Positions 8,555 to 16,554 of a DNA stretch of 32,450 nucleotides are shown here, piece by piece. The stretch comes from Phycisphaerales bacterium. GTDB lineage: Bacteria > Planctomycetota > Phycisphaerae > Phycisphaerales > UBA1924. A program made the translations under genes and the position numbers. The DNA lies in the NCBI GenBank assembly GCA_020849615.1, contig JADLFW010000034.1, forward strand, positions 1 through 32,450, written 5' to 3'. Position 1 is the first letter of the stretch. Each line of letters begins with the position of its first letter. Below the pieces are notes generated by a model. That model ran no database searches and had not been told where the DNA came from. It saw only the letters and a list, made by a program, of their open reading frames with translations.

Positions 8555-8559
8555 CACCC

Positions 8560-9276
8560 ATGAACAAACTCATCACCAGCTGCCGGAGCGTCGGGGTCTA
8601 CCTCGTGCCGGTGCTGAGCATGGTGCTTTGTGCGCATGCCGATGCACAACTCGAGGTCATCGGCTCCGCGTACAACCCTTCCAATCAGAAGACCTACCTC
8701 CTGCTTGAGGCGTCCACGTGGACGCAGGCCCGCGACCGCGCGGTCGAGCTTGGTGGTCAACTCGCCACGGTCCGCAGCCTCGCCGAGAACACCTTCATCT
8801 ACGACACGTTCTCTCGGTTCGGGGGCAGCAACAAGAACCTGTGGATCGGGCTTTACGATCTCGATCAGGCTGTCAACAGCACGGACCGGGCGACCCGCCG
8901 CCTTGAGTTTGGCTGGCTTAGCGGCGAGCCCGCGTCCTACGCGCGGTGGTCCCCGGTCGAGCCGAACAACCCGCAGTCGCCGGAGCCGACGACCTGGGAG
9001 TTCTATGTCCACATCTGGCAGCCCGGGGACCTCAACCGCGGGACATGGAACAACCTCCAGGACCGGGCCGCCGTGTTCGGTGTTCCTATTCACGGTGTGG
9101 TCGAGATCGAATGCGTCGCCGATTTTACCGGCGACGGGATCGTCGATTTCTCCGACTACCTGGAGTTCCTCAACCTGTACAACGACGGCGATCCGCTCGC
9201 CGACCTGAACGGGGACGGCTTTGTGGACTTCGCCGACTACCTCGCCTTCCTCAACCGTTACGACGCGGGCTGTTGA
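8560..9276 (+). CDS. secreted C-type-lectin-like protein with Cys-bracketed dockerin
   Basis: A 238-aa protein. A Sec signal peptide covers residues 1-30 (Lys/Arg N-region, hydrophobic VYLVPVLSMVLCAHA, likely cleavage after ADA). A C-type lectin fold follows (about 35-185: TYLLLEASTWTQARDRAVEL, LWIGLYD, YARWSPVEPNNP). The C-terminus is a dockerin-like pair of EF-hand loops, DFTGDGIVDFSD and DLNGDGFVDFAD, bracketed by Cys near its start and a final GC. This GC-type dockerin is typical of Phycisphaerae planctomycetes, where it is thought to anchor secreted proteins. The best reading is a surface carbohydrate-binding or adhesion protein; ligand unknown. It is a host-type gene inside an otherwise accessory window. 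Confidence 0.85.
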   Translation: MNKLITSCRSVGVYLVPVLSMVLCAHADAQLEVIGSAYNPSNQKTYLLLEASTWTQARDRAVELGGQLATVRSLAENTFIYDTFSRFGGSNKNLWIGLYDLDQAVNSTDRATRRLEFGWLSGEPASYARWSPVEPNNPQSPEPTTWEFYVHIWQPGDLNRGTWNNLQDRAAVFGVPIHGVVEIECVADFTGDGIVDFSDYLEFLNLYNDGDPLADLNGDGFVDFADYLAFLNRYDAGC

Positions 9277-9398
9277 GCAGCCGCTCACACCGTCGTGTAA
9301 CGCCATCATGGCCGAGGTTCGATGAAGCACACCTGCCCGGCCGGGACCGCCAGAGCGCGAACCGCAAGCCATAAATAGCTGCGTGCCGTTGGAGGGGG

Positions 9399-9842
9399 AT
9401 GACGAGCGATACGCCTGAGAGCGGGTTCACCGAGGACGGGCTGTTCTGGACAGGCACGCGGGAAGAACTGGAAGCTTGGAAGCAGTACAAGCAGCGCAAG
9501 GCCCTCGCGTTCGTCGGGCACGGCTACTCGGTGTCCTGGTACCCCGACGGTGACGCGTGGATGGAGGTCTACCTGCCCGAGCGGCACCACGCCGAGACGC
9601 CGGAGATCCTGGCCGACATCAAGTTCTTTCGTGACCCATCATCCTTCGGCATCGATGGCGGCCGGGTGTCCAAGCTCTGCATCACCCGCCGGCGCACCGA
9701 CGTGGTGAAGCAGGCGATGGGCCGACCCTATGAGCGTGTCGAGGATCTCTTCAACTATGACCGCGGCCCCGACACCGACCGCCTGCGCAAGTCCGTCGAG
9801 GCCCGAAAGCTGTACCAGATCGTCCTCCGCGAACTGAACTGA
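9399..9842 (+). CDS. hypothetical 147-aa protein
   Basis: A soluble protein starting behind a strong GGAGGGGG ribosome-binding site directly upstream of ATG 9399. The N-terminal half (VSWYPDGDAWMEVYLPE) looks like a beta-sheet region. The C-terminal half contains GIDGGRVSKLCITRR and ends with VEARKLYQIVLREL, probably a helix. It has the feel of a conserved protein family, but I cannot name one. No signal peptide or membrane segment. Confidence 0.7.
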   Translation: MTSDTPESGFTEDGLFWTGTREELEAWKQYKQRKALAFVGHGYSVSWYPDGDAWMEVYLPERHHAETPEILADIKFFRDPSSFGIDGGRVSKLCITRRRTDVVKQAMGRPYERVEDLFNYDRGPDTDRLRKSVEARKLYQIVLRELN

Positions 9843-9929
9843 CCGTGATCGAGTCGCGAGCCAGTCCGAACCTGACTGTTCATTCTCTTTCGCCCCGGCG
9901 CGGTGATATGGGGGGCGGATCAGAATCCG

Positions 9930-10180
9930 TTACTCGTAAACCCGCGCCCGTGTGTCGATCTTGATGACGCCGAGGCGGCGGGTAGCATGATCGACCTCGT
10001 ACAGAACCCTGGCCCAGCCGACGCGGACCCGAAGAAGACGGTTGCCCTGGAGCCGCTTCACGTCCTGCGGGAACGGGTTGGTCTGGAGGGCTTCGATTTG
10101 TCCAGGATCCGACGTGCGAACGGACGCTCTGCGTTCTTGAAGAACTTGAGCGCCTGGTTGGAATAGAAGACTTGGAGCAT
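9930..10180 (-). pseudogene. RelE/ParE-type toxin, frameshifted
   Basis: The minus-strand ATG at 10180 overlaps the antitoxin stop (TGATG). The frame begins MLQVFYSNQALKFFKNAERP and would stop after about 42 codons. If one base is restored near 10095 (the ACAAATC run), the frame continues through IEALQTNPFPQDVKRL, LLRVRVGWARVLYEV and VIKIDTRARVYE to TAA at 9930-9932. That is the classic RelE/ParE fold, with the RVRVG-RVLYE core and the final RxxVY. One missing A in an A run explains the break. It may be genuine inactivation of an mRNA-cleaving toxin or a sequencing error. The end at 9930 assumes the corrected frame. Confidence 0.7.
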
Positions 10181-10383
10181 CAGCGGCCGAGCAGGCGCCG
10201 CACCGCGGCGTGAGGCATCAACGCGCCGGCGGCCTTCTCCCGCGCGTAAGCCTCCAATGCATCCGCGTCGTCGCCGCTGAGAGTGCTGTCCTCGATGATC
10301 GCCTTGAGGTGCTCCACGTCGGCCTGGAGCTTGCTGAGCATGGCCATCATGGCCCTGGTGGGATCGCGGAGCGTGCCTGTCAT
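10180..10383 (-). CDS. antitoxin partner of the RelE-type toxin
   Basis: A 67-aa mostly helical, charged protein starting MTGTLRDPTRAMMAMLSKLQ, with an acidic middle (EDSTLSGDDADALEAYAREK). Its stop codon overlaps the toxin's start by one base, the usual antitoxin-toxin arrangement with coupled translation. I do not recognise its DNA-binding class. Identification rests on order, size and overlap with the toxin. A TTTATAAA box lies about 20-30 bp upstream. Confidence 0.6.
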   Translation of the reverse strand: MTGTLRDPTRAMMAMLSKLQADVEHLKAIIEDSTLSGDDADALEAYAREKAAGALMPHAAVRRLLGR

Positions 10384-10404
10384 GCCCTGCCGAGGCCAGC
10401 GGAC

Positions 10405-10412
10405 TTTATAAA
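10405..10412 (-). promoter_or_regulatory. candidate -10 element (TTTATAAA) of the toxin-antitoxin pair
   Basis: An AT-only octamer in very GC-rich surroundings, 22-29 bp before the antitoxin ATG. It fits a -10 region with a short leader; no clear -35 is visible. Confidence 0.35.
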
Positions 10413-10442
10413 CCCACCGCCGGTGTGACGCCGGGCAGCGGC

Positions 10443-10646
10443 TCAGGGGATGCGCCGCTTCATGCGGACGGCCTTGTCCTGCTTCTCTCCCCGCAGGCAC
10501 TCGTCGCCGCAGTAGAGCCGCGGCGTCTCCAGGGGCACGGGACCGCGTGGCCCGATGACACAGCGCTCGACGGACACCGCGTCGACGCCGAGGTCGAGCC
10601 GGCGTCCGCAGGCCGCGCAACGGAGGGGAGTAGTGTCGTCATCCAT
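10443..10646 (-). CDS. small zinc-ribbon protein, unknown role
   Basis: A 67-aa protein starting at ATG 10646, with CAACGRRLDLG near the N-terminus and LYCGDEC near the C-terminus. Two CxxC-type knuckles 30 residues apart suggest one zinc site. The tail is strongly basic (KQDKAVRMKRRIP). It could be a nucleic-acid-binding ribbon. It lies upstream of, and in the same direction as, the toxin-antitoxin pair, separated by about 60 bp with its own promoter candidate for the pair. No family assigned. Confidence 0.55.
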   Translation of the reverse strand: MDDDTTPLRCAACGRRLDLGVDAVSVERCVIGPRGPVPLETPRLYCGDECLRGEKQDKAVRMKRRIP

Positions 10647-10766
10647 GGGACTGCAACGCCGCGCTGAGTACATGTACCTGCGCCCGACGTGGGAGCAGCT
10701 CATGCCGTGCACGCCCTCTGGTTAAGCCGCCACAATCTATTTAAGCAAGCGGTGCCCTGTTTCTCT

Positions 10767-11510
10767 ATGCAGGAATCACCGCCCCGCTGGCACTCAATGG
10801 ATCCGCCGATCACTTACGTGCGGAGTACCCGGGACGTTTCCCGTACCTTTGATCCCGACTCCACCTACTCCTTCGCCGCGCTACGCCGCCTGACGCACCC
10901 CTCCGTGTCTATGCTCGTGGATCGCGCCGTGCACGCCGCGGCGTCCCTCGACGATCAATCCCGCGATGGAGTGTCGGCCGAGCTGCTCGAGGCCGTCTCC
11001 ATGTTGTCACCCGAGCAACGCGAGCTGCTCCGTGATCGACGCCCCGAGGCGATGATCCCGCTCCTCAAGCTGGCCGGTGAGTATCTCGCACCCCTGCAAC
11101 TCGTCGGAGAAGTGCCGTGCGTGCGCGTGTACCGGGCCGATCTCTCGGGCTCACTCGCGGCCAGCCTGTACCGCACGGACCTCAACCGCCACGTCGCCCC
11201 CGAAGCACTTCTCACGCCGGGCGCAATCGGCCCGGATGGGCCGGAGGTGCGCTACCTTGATGTGCTGCTTGATCAAGAGGACCGCCGTTGGCCGCCCCGT
11301 TCGCTCGTGCTCATCTCGAACGCCCGCGTCGAGCCCGAAGGGTACATGGACATGGGAACCAAGGCGGTGAGCAGGTTGGCGGAGCTGCTTGTGCGTCTGC
11401 CCGGGGTCGACCGTGACCGGATCGATCAAGCCGTCGAGGTGCCCGCAAGCCATCCCGACTGGGGCCTGGCGCTGCTGATGCGTGCGTCGCTTGGTCAACG
11501 ATGCCGCTGA
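10767..11510 (+). CDS. hypothetical ~247-aa protein
   Basis: A soluble protein with no recognised domain; ATG 10767 chosen, with ATG 10797 (MDPPITY) also possible. A TATTTAAG box at 10739-10746 could be its -10. Features include a central ELLEAVSMLSPEQRELLRD helix and a longer region LVLISNARVEPEGYMDMGTK. No signal peptide or membrane segment. It is transcribed divergently from the zinc-ribbon gene. Codon use is typical of the high-GC background. Confidence 0.6.
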   Translation: MQESPPRWHSMDPPITYVRSTRDVSRTFDPDSTYSFAALRRLTHPSVSMLVDRAVHAAASLDDQSRDGVSAELLEAVSMLSPEQRELLRDRRPEAMIPLLKLAGEYLAPLQLVGEVPCVRVYRADLSGSLAASLYRTDLNRHVAPEALLTPGAIGPDGPEVRYLDVLLDQEDRRWPPRSLVLISNARVEPEGYMDMGTKAVSRLAELLVRLPGVDRDRIDQAVEVPASHPDWGLALLMRASLGQRCR

Positions 11511-11585
11511 GCGTGATCGGAAACAGCCCCGGCGATGCCGAGGCTGAAAGCGAGCGGAGATGCGACGGTGTCGGGCGAGCCCTGA

Positions 11586-12002
11586 TCAGCCCGCCGTGCT
11601 GGTCGCGGCGAACAGCCCGCGATCCACCTTCTTGAACCTGGACTCCTTGCCCTTGGCCGCGATCTCCCGGATGATCGAGGCGGCGAGTGTGGCGTGGGGG
11701 GTCTTCCCGTTGGGGCTCGACCACAGGCCCCTCTTGGCCATCTCCTCGATGATCTCGCGGACCCGCATGGGCTTGCCCGATTCCGCGAGCACCTGCACCG
11801 CCGCATTCATGGCGCTGAGCCGCGTCGGGGTCGAGGGGTTGTCGGCCTTGCCCTTGCGGCCCTTGCGTCCGGGCTTGTTCGGCTCTGTTGCGGCGAGACG
11901 GTTCCTGATCTCGGTGATGACCGCCTTGCGGGCCCGGTCCTTGGCCGCGGCAGCCTTCTTACCCTTGGCGTGCGCGCGCGACGTCTTGGTCTTCGACTTC
12001 AT
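11586..12002 (-). CDS. histone-like basic tail plus HARE-HTH winged-helix protein
   Basis: A 138-aa protein. Residues 1-60 are Lys/Arg/Ala-rich, resembling an H1-like DNA-binding tail. Residues 65-135 form a winged helix of HARE-HTH type (SAMNAAVQVLAESGKPMRVREI, WSSPNGKTPHATLAASIIREI, FKKVDRGLFA). GGAG lies 8-10 nt before ATG 12002. Such proteins are recurrent in planctomycetes and probably bind DNA as chromatin-associated or modification-sensing factors. The gene points the same way as the HerA operon and lies downstream of it after a 180-bp gap, so co-transcription is possible but not shown. Confidence 0.75.
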   Translation of the reverse strand: MKSKTKTSRAHAKGKKAAAAKDRARKAVITEIRNRLAATEPNKPGRKGRKGKADNPSTPTRLSAMNAAVQVLAESGKPMRVREIIEEMAKRGLWSSPNGKTPHATLAASIIREIAAKGKESRFKKVDRGLFAATSTAG

Positions 12003-12181
12003 AACCAACTCCTTCACACTTGTTCCCCGCGTGTCGCCCGTCAACGTGGCGGTCGCTCCGCGGTTGAGGACATGAAGCCCTCGGCTGCGTGCAATAGCAA
12101 GTCGGTCCAGCTCGATTCGGCGGGCTGCGAGCGAACTTCTCACAACGGCTGGGAGCGCCTACCTAATCACGTACTTCGTCC

Positions 12182-14353
12182 TCACCCCCGGACCCCGGAA
12201 CCACCCCCGGAAGTCCCGGCAGCGCCGTCCTCGGAGCCGATCCCGTCCTCGGGTAGTGCCCACGGTTCCCACACCCCCACCACTTCCACGCGTCCGGGGA
12301 CCAGGAGCCCGGCACGGGCGAGGTCGGACTCGACCCGGCCCAGCACGGCCCGGTCGGTGACGGCCACCACCACGCGGCCGTAGCCGCCCAGGAGGCCGAG
12401 GCGTGCGTTGGCCACCACGTCCGAGCGGCCGGTCTCTACCTCGACGGCGATGGAGGACTTTCCCTGGATGCCGACGACGTCGGCGAACCCCTGGGACGGC
12501 GCGGGCCGCGCGGCCTCGATACTTACGGCATAGCCCGCCGCGTCGAGCCGCTGCGCGAACACCCGCTTCCAGTATTCGTGAGCCAGGCTCTCGCGTCGCT
12601 GCTTGGCGCCCTGATCATCGGTTGGCGCGGCGGCGAGAATGCCATCACCACGAGGAGCAGCGCTGCTCGGAGTTCCGGGATCGGGGTGGGGGTCGGGGAT
12701 GGCGAGTCCGAGCATCTCATTCGCATCCCTGGTCGGGCGTAGGACCACCTTGCGCGAGCTGCGACCCACCGGCACGACCGAGGCCTCCAGCCACCCCTCA
12801 CGCACGAGCCGCTGCTTGATGGCGTGGCCCGTGTGCCCGCTCAGCCCGAGCCGGCGGTAACGGGCCTTCACGCCGTCATCTGAATGGACGAGCACATCCT
12901 CGATGAATGACAGCTCCACGTCCGAGAGAGGACGATCGGCGGGCGGAACCCGCCGAACCTGCAGGGAATGGCGCGCATCCGCGCCCCACTCCGCCGAACC
13001 CGGCCTCAATGGCCCGGCCGCGTTACCGACCGCGGCGCCGGCATCGGTGTGGCCGGCCATCCACCGGGAGAGCCGCTCGTCGCTGACCGAGCCCTTCACA
13101 ACCGCGACCTTGGGGAACCTGACCAGGAACGGGCGGCGCCATCGGTCCTGCAGCTTGATCACCGCATGGCCCACCGGGAGCCCGCCGAACCCGCCCCCGG
13201 CAAGCTCGCCCTCCGCCTCGACCTGTGTCATGGCGGCGGCCTTGGCCACGTCCGCCGGGTCCTTGAGGTTGAAGCAGACGGTCGCGTAGGTATTGCCCAG
13301 GGCGGCGCTGGAGATCAGGTGCGGGTGCTGGTCGATCACGATCATCGCTATCCCAAGTTCTCTGCATTGGCGCAGGAGCATCTCCATCACGGTCTCCTGG
13401 CCGCCGCGGGGTCGAGGGTAGAGCACCTGGTGGGCCTCTTCAACGACGATGACGAACCTCAACCGCTCGCGATCCGCGGCACCCATGCGGGCGTGGTAGA
13501 CCCACAAACACAGGAGCGGGACGAGGAAGCGTTTGGCCCCGCCGGGGAGCGCGTCCAGCTCGACGATGGTGGGCCGGTGCAGGAGCGAATGGACCAGTTC
13601 ACGCTGGCTGGACGAACCGTCCGAGATAGCCCCCGAGAACTCCAGGCTGCGCAGGGCCCGGAGCGCCGAGGCCTGCCAGCCCTTGAGACGGGCGTGGCCG
13701 GTAGCCTGCTCGACTTCTTGAATGAGGTCAGTCAGCGTACATCGCCCGCGGTCGAGGCAGGTGCTGAGCGCCTTCTGGAGCAGCCCCACGGCACCATCGC
13801 CGAGGGTGTACGCCGCGGCCAGCTGGTCCGCCACCAGCCCGGCGTAGGCGTGGCTCTCGACCCCTGGCGGCGGCTGGAACGGGTCGAACGGGAACGGCGA
13901 GAGTCTTCTTCCGGGGGTGTAGACGCCGACGCGCGAGCCCAGGAGCGGGAGCAGATGCCGGCCCGTGCGCTTCCAGTCAAGGAACAGGAATGGCACGCCT
14001 CGCTGGGCCAACTGAAGCAAGAGATGAAAACCAAAATTTGACTTCCCTGAGCCGGCGCGGCCAAACACCGCCAAACCCTGGAGTAACTCCCCGCTCTGTA
14101 ACCCCGCCGGCCACTTCTCGCGCTCGTACAACACCGTTCCCAGGTGGTACGCGCCCTTGATGACACGTTCGGGCGGCAGCGAGAGCAGCCACGGTGCATG
14201 CCCGAGCGCCCGCCTCGCGGTGTCTCGGACCTGACGCTCGATAAGACCACGCAGCCCGGGATCCGCGGCGGCGTAGACCTCAAGCCATCGCTTCACCCGG
14301 CCCGGCATCAACGGTTCGAGCTTGCGGGCCAGGGTCTCAACGTCCGTCGTCAT
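12182..14353 (-). CDS. HerA/FtsK-like ATPase fused to winged helix and PD-(D/E)XK-like nuclease
   Basis: A 723-aa three-part protein. The ATPase (about 60-430) has Walker A FGRAGSGKSN (Lys104), an FLDWKR strand, Walker B RFVIVVEEAHQVL (Glu305/306) and VIDQHP as sensor, as in HerA-type hexameric DNA translocases. A winged helix follows (about 475-555: GHTGHAIKQRLVREGWLEAS). The C-terminal part (about 590-690) reads HEYWKRVFAQRL, then GFADVVGIQGKSSIAVEVET, a D-x(n)-ExE nuclease core. It is the last gene of a five-gene operon with two methyltransferases, and overlaps the coiled-coil gene upstream. The likely role is a motor nuclease acting on DNA lacking the partner methylation. Confidence 0.8.
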   Translation of the reverse strand: MTTDVETLARKLEPLMPGRVKRWLEVYAAADPGLRGLIERQVRDTARRALGHAPWLLSLPPERVIKGAYHLGTVLYEREKWPAGLQSGELLQGLAVFGRAGSGKSNFGFHLLLQLAQRGVPFLFLDWKRTGRHLLPLLGSRVGVYTPGRRLSPFPFDPFQPPPGVESHAYAGLVADQLAAAYTLGDGAVGLLQKALSTCLDRGRCTLTDLIQEVEQATGHARLKGWQASALRALRSLEFSGAISDGSSSQRELVHSLLHRPTIVELDALPGGAKRFLVPLLCLWVYHARMGAADRERLRFVIVVEEAHQVLYPRPRGGQETVMEMLLRQCRELGIAMIVIDQHPHLISSAALGNTYATVCFNLKDPADVAKAAAMTQVEAEGELAGGGFGGLPVGHAVIKLQDRWRRPFLVRFPKVAVVKGSVSDERLSRWMAGHTDAGAAVGNAAGPLRPGSAEWGADARHSLQVRRVPPADRPLSDVELSFIEDVLVHSDDGVKARYRRLGLSGHTGHAIKQRLVREGWLEASVVPVGRSSRKVVLRPTRDANEMLGLAIPDPHPDPGTPSSAAPRGDGILAAAPTDDQGAKQRRESLAHEYWKRVFAQRLDAAGYAVSIEAARPAPSQGFADVVGIQGKSSIAVEVETGRSDVVANARLGLLGGYGRVVVAVTDRAVLGRVESDLARAGLLVPGRVEVVGVWEPWALPEDGIGSEDGAAGTSGGGSGVRG

Positions 14354-14795
14354 CGCCCCGCAGCTGGCGGTGCCGTTCCATCAACGTCGCCAGACGCTCC
14401 AGTTGCTGCCGGCGCTGCACATGCAGCTCGGCGGCGATACCCCGTCGTTCCCGGGCCAGCTCCTCGAGTCTGCGCTTGAGCGCGTACCGGACCCCGGACT
14501 TGTCGTCGGGCCCGTACGGCAGGGGGCGTAAACCATGAAGGTCGGTTCTGATCCGGCACTCCGAGCGGACCAGGTCGCGGTCTAGGTCCTCGTGCAGCCC
14601 CCTCAGCGAGCCCAGTTCCTCCAGGGCCACGGCGATCTCGCGCTCGACCATCCCGAACACCGCCCCATCTCCATCATTCAATACTGCCCTGCGGGCGCCA
14701 CTGCGCTGGTCGATCAGCTCGCGGGCTTCGATCTCCAGGGGCGAGCGCGCGTGGACACGGGCGACCAGATCGATCGGCGGGTTGACTGCGGTCAC
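14337..14795 (-). CDS. charged coiled-coil protein of the HerA operon
   Basis: A 152-aa, very Arg/Glu/Leu-rich protein. Long helices are evident (VEREIAVALEELGSLRGLHE, then ALKRRLEELARERRGIAAEL and QRRQQLERLATLMERHRQL), so a coiled coil is likely. Its start overlaps the methyltransferase stop by 4 bp and its end overlaps the HerA start by 17 bp, implying fixed stoichiometry. No catalytic motif. It may be an adaptor between methyltransferase or DNA and the HerA hexamer. Confidence 0.75.
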   Translation of the reverse strand: MTAVNPPIDLVARVHARSPLEIEARELIDQRSGARRAVLNDGDGAVFGMVEREIAVALEELGSLRGLHEDLDRDLVRSECRIRTDLHGLRPLPYGPDDKSGVRYALKRRLEELARERRGIAAELHVQRRQQLERLATLMERHRQLRGDDDGR

Positions 14796-15529
14796 GCGGC
14801 CTTCCTCCCCGCCAGTATGCGGCCGTTGGCCATCTTGATGTACTCGGGGTTGGTCTCAAAGCCGACGAACCGTCTCCCGGTCTCGACGCAGGCCGCGGCG
14901 GTCGTGCCCGAACCCATAAAGGGGTCGAGGACCAGGTCGCCGGGGTTGGAACTAACCCGCACGATCCGTTTCATCATCTCAAAGGGCTTCTCGGTGGGGT
15001 GGCGGGTGACCTTGGCGCAGCTGGGGTGGTAGTAGACGTTGACCAGCTCCTTCTGCGACACGAAGTTGAACGTCCCGGGCATGCCGGGCCGGGAGTCCGT
15101 GCCCTTCACGACGTACAGGCACAGCTCAAAGGCGCTCCGCCAGTTCTTCTTGGCCATCGACGGCAGCGGCGTGGTCTTCACGATCGCGAGCTGGTTCCGG
15201 TAGGAGAACCCGCATTGCTCCGCGTAGCGGATGAATACGCCGTTCTGCTCGCGGGCCGAAAACATGTAGAAAGACCCGCCGGGCTTCAGCACGCGGTAGC
15301 ACTCGGCGACGAGCCGCTGGATCATGGCGTCGTAGGCCGCGGCGTCGAGCGAGTCCCACGAGCCCCAGGCCTTCTGGGTCGACATGATCTGCCCACGCAC
15401 GATGGTCGTTCGGCCGGCGGACGCGATGTTGTACGGGGGATCGGTCAAAACCAGGTCGACCGACTCGTCGGGCAGCCTGGACAGACCCTCGAAGGCGTCC
15501 ATGCGGTGGACGCGGTCCAGTTCGATCAC
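14792..15529 (-). CDS. DNA methyltransferase, DPPY type (N6A or N4C)
   Basis: A 245-aa protein beginning VIELDRVHRMDAFEGL at GTG 15529, which overlaps the previous gene's stop (GTGA). Longer frames upstream only read antisense-frame shadow of the neighbouring gene. Motif IV is LVLTDPPYNIAS, and motif I is DPFMGSGTTAAAC near the C-terminus, so the order IV-then-I places it in the beta class. NPGDLVLDPFMGSGTT and GFETNPEYIKMA are standard. An insertion with HPTEKPFEMMKRIV is typical. It probably modifies one strand or one base of the target recognised by this operon. Confidence 0.85.
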   Translation of the reverse strand: MIELDRVHRMDAFEGLSRLPDESVDLVLTDPPYNIASAGRTTIVRGQIMSTQKAWGSWDSLDAAAYDAMIQRLVAECYRVLKPGGSFYMFSAREQNGVFIRYAEQCGFSYRNQLAIVKTTPLPSMAKKNWRSAFELCLYVVKGTDSRPGMPGTFNFVSQKELVNVYYHPSCAKVTRHPTEKPFEMMKRIVRVSSNPGDLVLDPFMGSGTTAAACVETGRRFVGFETNPEYIKMANGRILAGRKAA

Positions 15530-16554
15530 GCGGCCTCTCGCGCCGGTCCGGTGAGACCCGGCGGCAATGTTGATCCACATTTCTGTGGGGCCGGCGGGCT
15601 GGAATCCACAGAGTTGAGTCTGCGCCGCGCCTGCTCGGCGTACTTCGGGCTGGCCTCGAACCCCAGGTAGCGGCGTCCGAGCCGCTTGGCGACCACACAG
15701 GTGGTCCCGGAGCCCGCGAACGGGTCCAGCACGATGCCCCCGGGTGGGCAACCGGCCAGGATGGGCCGCTCGCAGAGCTTCTCGGGAAAGGCCGCGGGAT
15801 GACCGTGACGTCGATGCTCCCCGATCGGGATGCTCCAGACGTCCCCCGGGTTGCGCCCCCGGAGATTCCTGCCGAACCGGCGTCGGGGGCCTGACTGGTC
15901 GCTGCCGCGGACTGGAGCCGGACGGTCCTCGTAGCCGACCGGCGAGTACGGCATACGGATCGCGTCGAGGTCGAAGTGGTAGCGGTCGGACTTGACGAAC
16001 AGGAACAGGTACTCCCACGAGCAGGTCAGGCGGTCGCGGGTCCCCGACGGGGTGGGGTTGGGCTTGTGCCAGACGACACGGCTGCGGAGCTTCCAGCCGC
16101 GGGCCAGCATGCGGAGCGCGCACCGCTCCGGGACCATGCACAACGACTTGTAGGGCACGCCGATCGGGTCGCGCCGCCTAAACGAGCGCCGGGGGTTGGA
16201 GCGGTGATACCAGCCGGCGTCGACCTGCCCGCGCTTGATCGTGGACGGCGGAACGCGGTCCCCGACGAGCCAATGACCTGCATAGCAGTCTCCCAGGTTG
16301 AGCCAGAACGTCCCGGTCGGCTTCAGGACTCTCCAAATGCCGTCGACGATCTCCATGAGATGGTCGAGATACTGGTCGAACGAGGGCTCAAGCCCCAGGG
16401 CTCCGCGCCACCCGTCGGACCACTTGGTGTTCTGTGTGTCGTACCGCCGCTGCGACCAGTAGGGCGGGCTCGTCATCACGCAGTCGATAGAGTCGTCGGC
16501 AAGCTGAGCCAGCCCGTCGCGGGCGTCCATCGCGTGGACCGTGTCAAGTTCCAT
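15526..16554 (-). CDS. DNA methyltransferase, SPPY type (likely N4-cytosine)
   Basis: A 342-aa protein starting MELDTVHAMDARDGLAQL at ATG 16554; a GTG at 16569 is possible. Motif IV is CVMTSPPYWSQ, and the Ser-Pro-Pro-Tyr form is typical of N4-cytosine enzymes. Motif I is IVLDPFAGSGTTCVVAKRL near the C-terminus. The central region (CSWEYLFLFVKSDRYHFDLD) may hold target recognition. The N-terminal 20 residues parallel those of the next gene (VHxMDAxxGL), so the two are probably related by duplication and divergence. It overlaps the winged-helix gene upstream by 11 bp and the next methyltransferase by 4 bp. Confidence 0.85.
   Translation of the reverse strand: MELDTVHAMDARDGLAQLADDSIDCVMTSPPYWSQRRYDTQNTKWSDGWRGALGLEPSFDQYLDHLMEIVDGIWRVLKPTGTFWLNLGDCYAGHWLVGDRVPPSTIKRGQVDAGWYHRSNPRRSFRRRDPIGVPYKSLCMVPERCALRMLARGWKLRSRVVWHKPNPTPSGTRDRLTCSWEYLFLFVKSDRYHFDLDAIRMPYSPVGYEDRPAPVRGSDQSGPRRRFGRNLRGRNPGDVWSIPIGEHRRHGHPAAFPEKLCERPILAGCPPGGIVLDPFAGSGTTCVVAKRLGRRYLGFEASPKYAEQARRRLNSVDSSPPAPQKCGSTLPPGLTGPAREAA
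15575..15588. repeat. palindrome CCACA-TTTC-TGTGG, copy 4
   Basis: Perfect palindrome inside the 3' end of the SPPY methyltransferase gene, about 45 bp before the start of the next methyltransferase. A further ATCCACA half-site lies at 15607-15613. It could be an intra-operon regulatory or protein-binding site. Confidence 0.5.

Larger units (their letters stand above)
8194..8559. other. intergenic region upstream of the lectin/dockerin gene
   Basis: No supported gene. A 103-codon frame starting at 8190 overlaps the preceding stop, but its composition is unconvincing. The region holds palindrome copy 3 (8362-8375), a second perfect palindrome GGTGA-TCG-TCACC (8497-8509), and a candidate -10 TATTCT (8535-8540) just before the ribosome-binding site of the next gene. 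The 8497 palindrome could be an operator for that gene. Confidence 0.45.

Noticed and set aside
8554..9372. 272-codon minus-strand open frame
   Set aside because: Antisense to the lectin/dockerin gene, which has a signal peptide and a perfect ribosome-binding site.
9903..10166. Plus-strand 87-codon frame
   Set aside because: Antisense to the RelE-type toxin, which is recognisable on the minus strand once one frameshift is allowed.
4143..10746. Archaeal-style TATA boxes (TTTATATA, TTTATAAA, TATTTAAG) about 25 bp before starts
   Set aside because: They fit bacterial -10 elements equally well; strong Shine-Dalgarno sites and the planctomycete-type dockerin argue for a bacterium.
12968..14041. 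357-codon plus-strand open frame
   Set aside because: Antisense to the HerA ATPase core, whose Walker motifs are unmistakable on the minus strand.
15530..16141. Long N-terminal extension of the DPPY methyltransferase frame
   Set aside because: The extension lies wholly inside the SPPY methyltransferase gene and reads as Arg/Pro-rich shadow; the GTGA overlap at 15529 gives a normal-sized enzyme with a conserved N-terminus.
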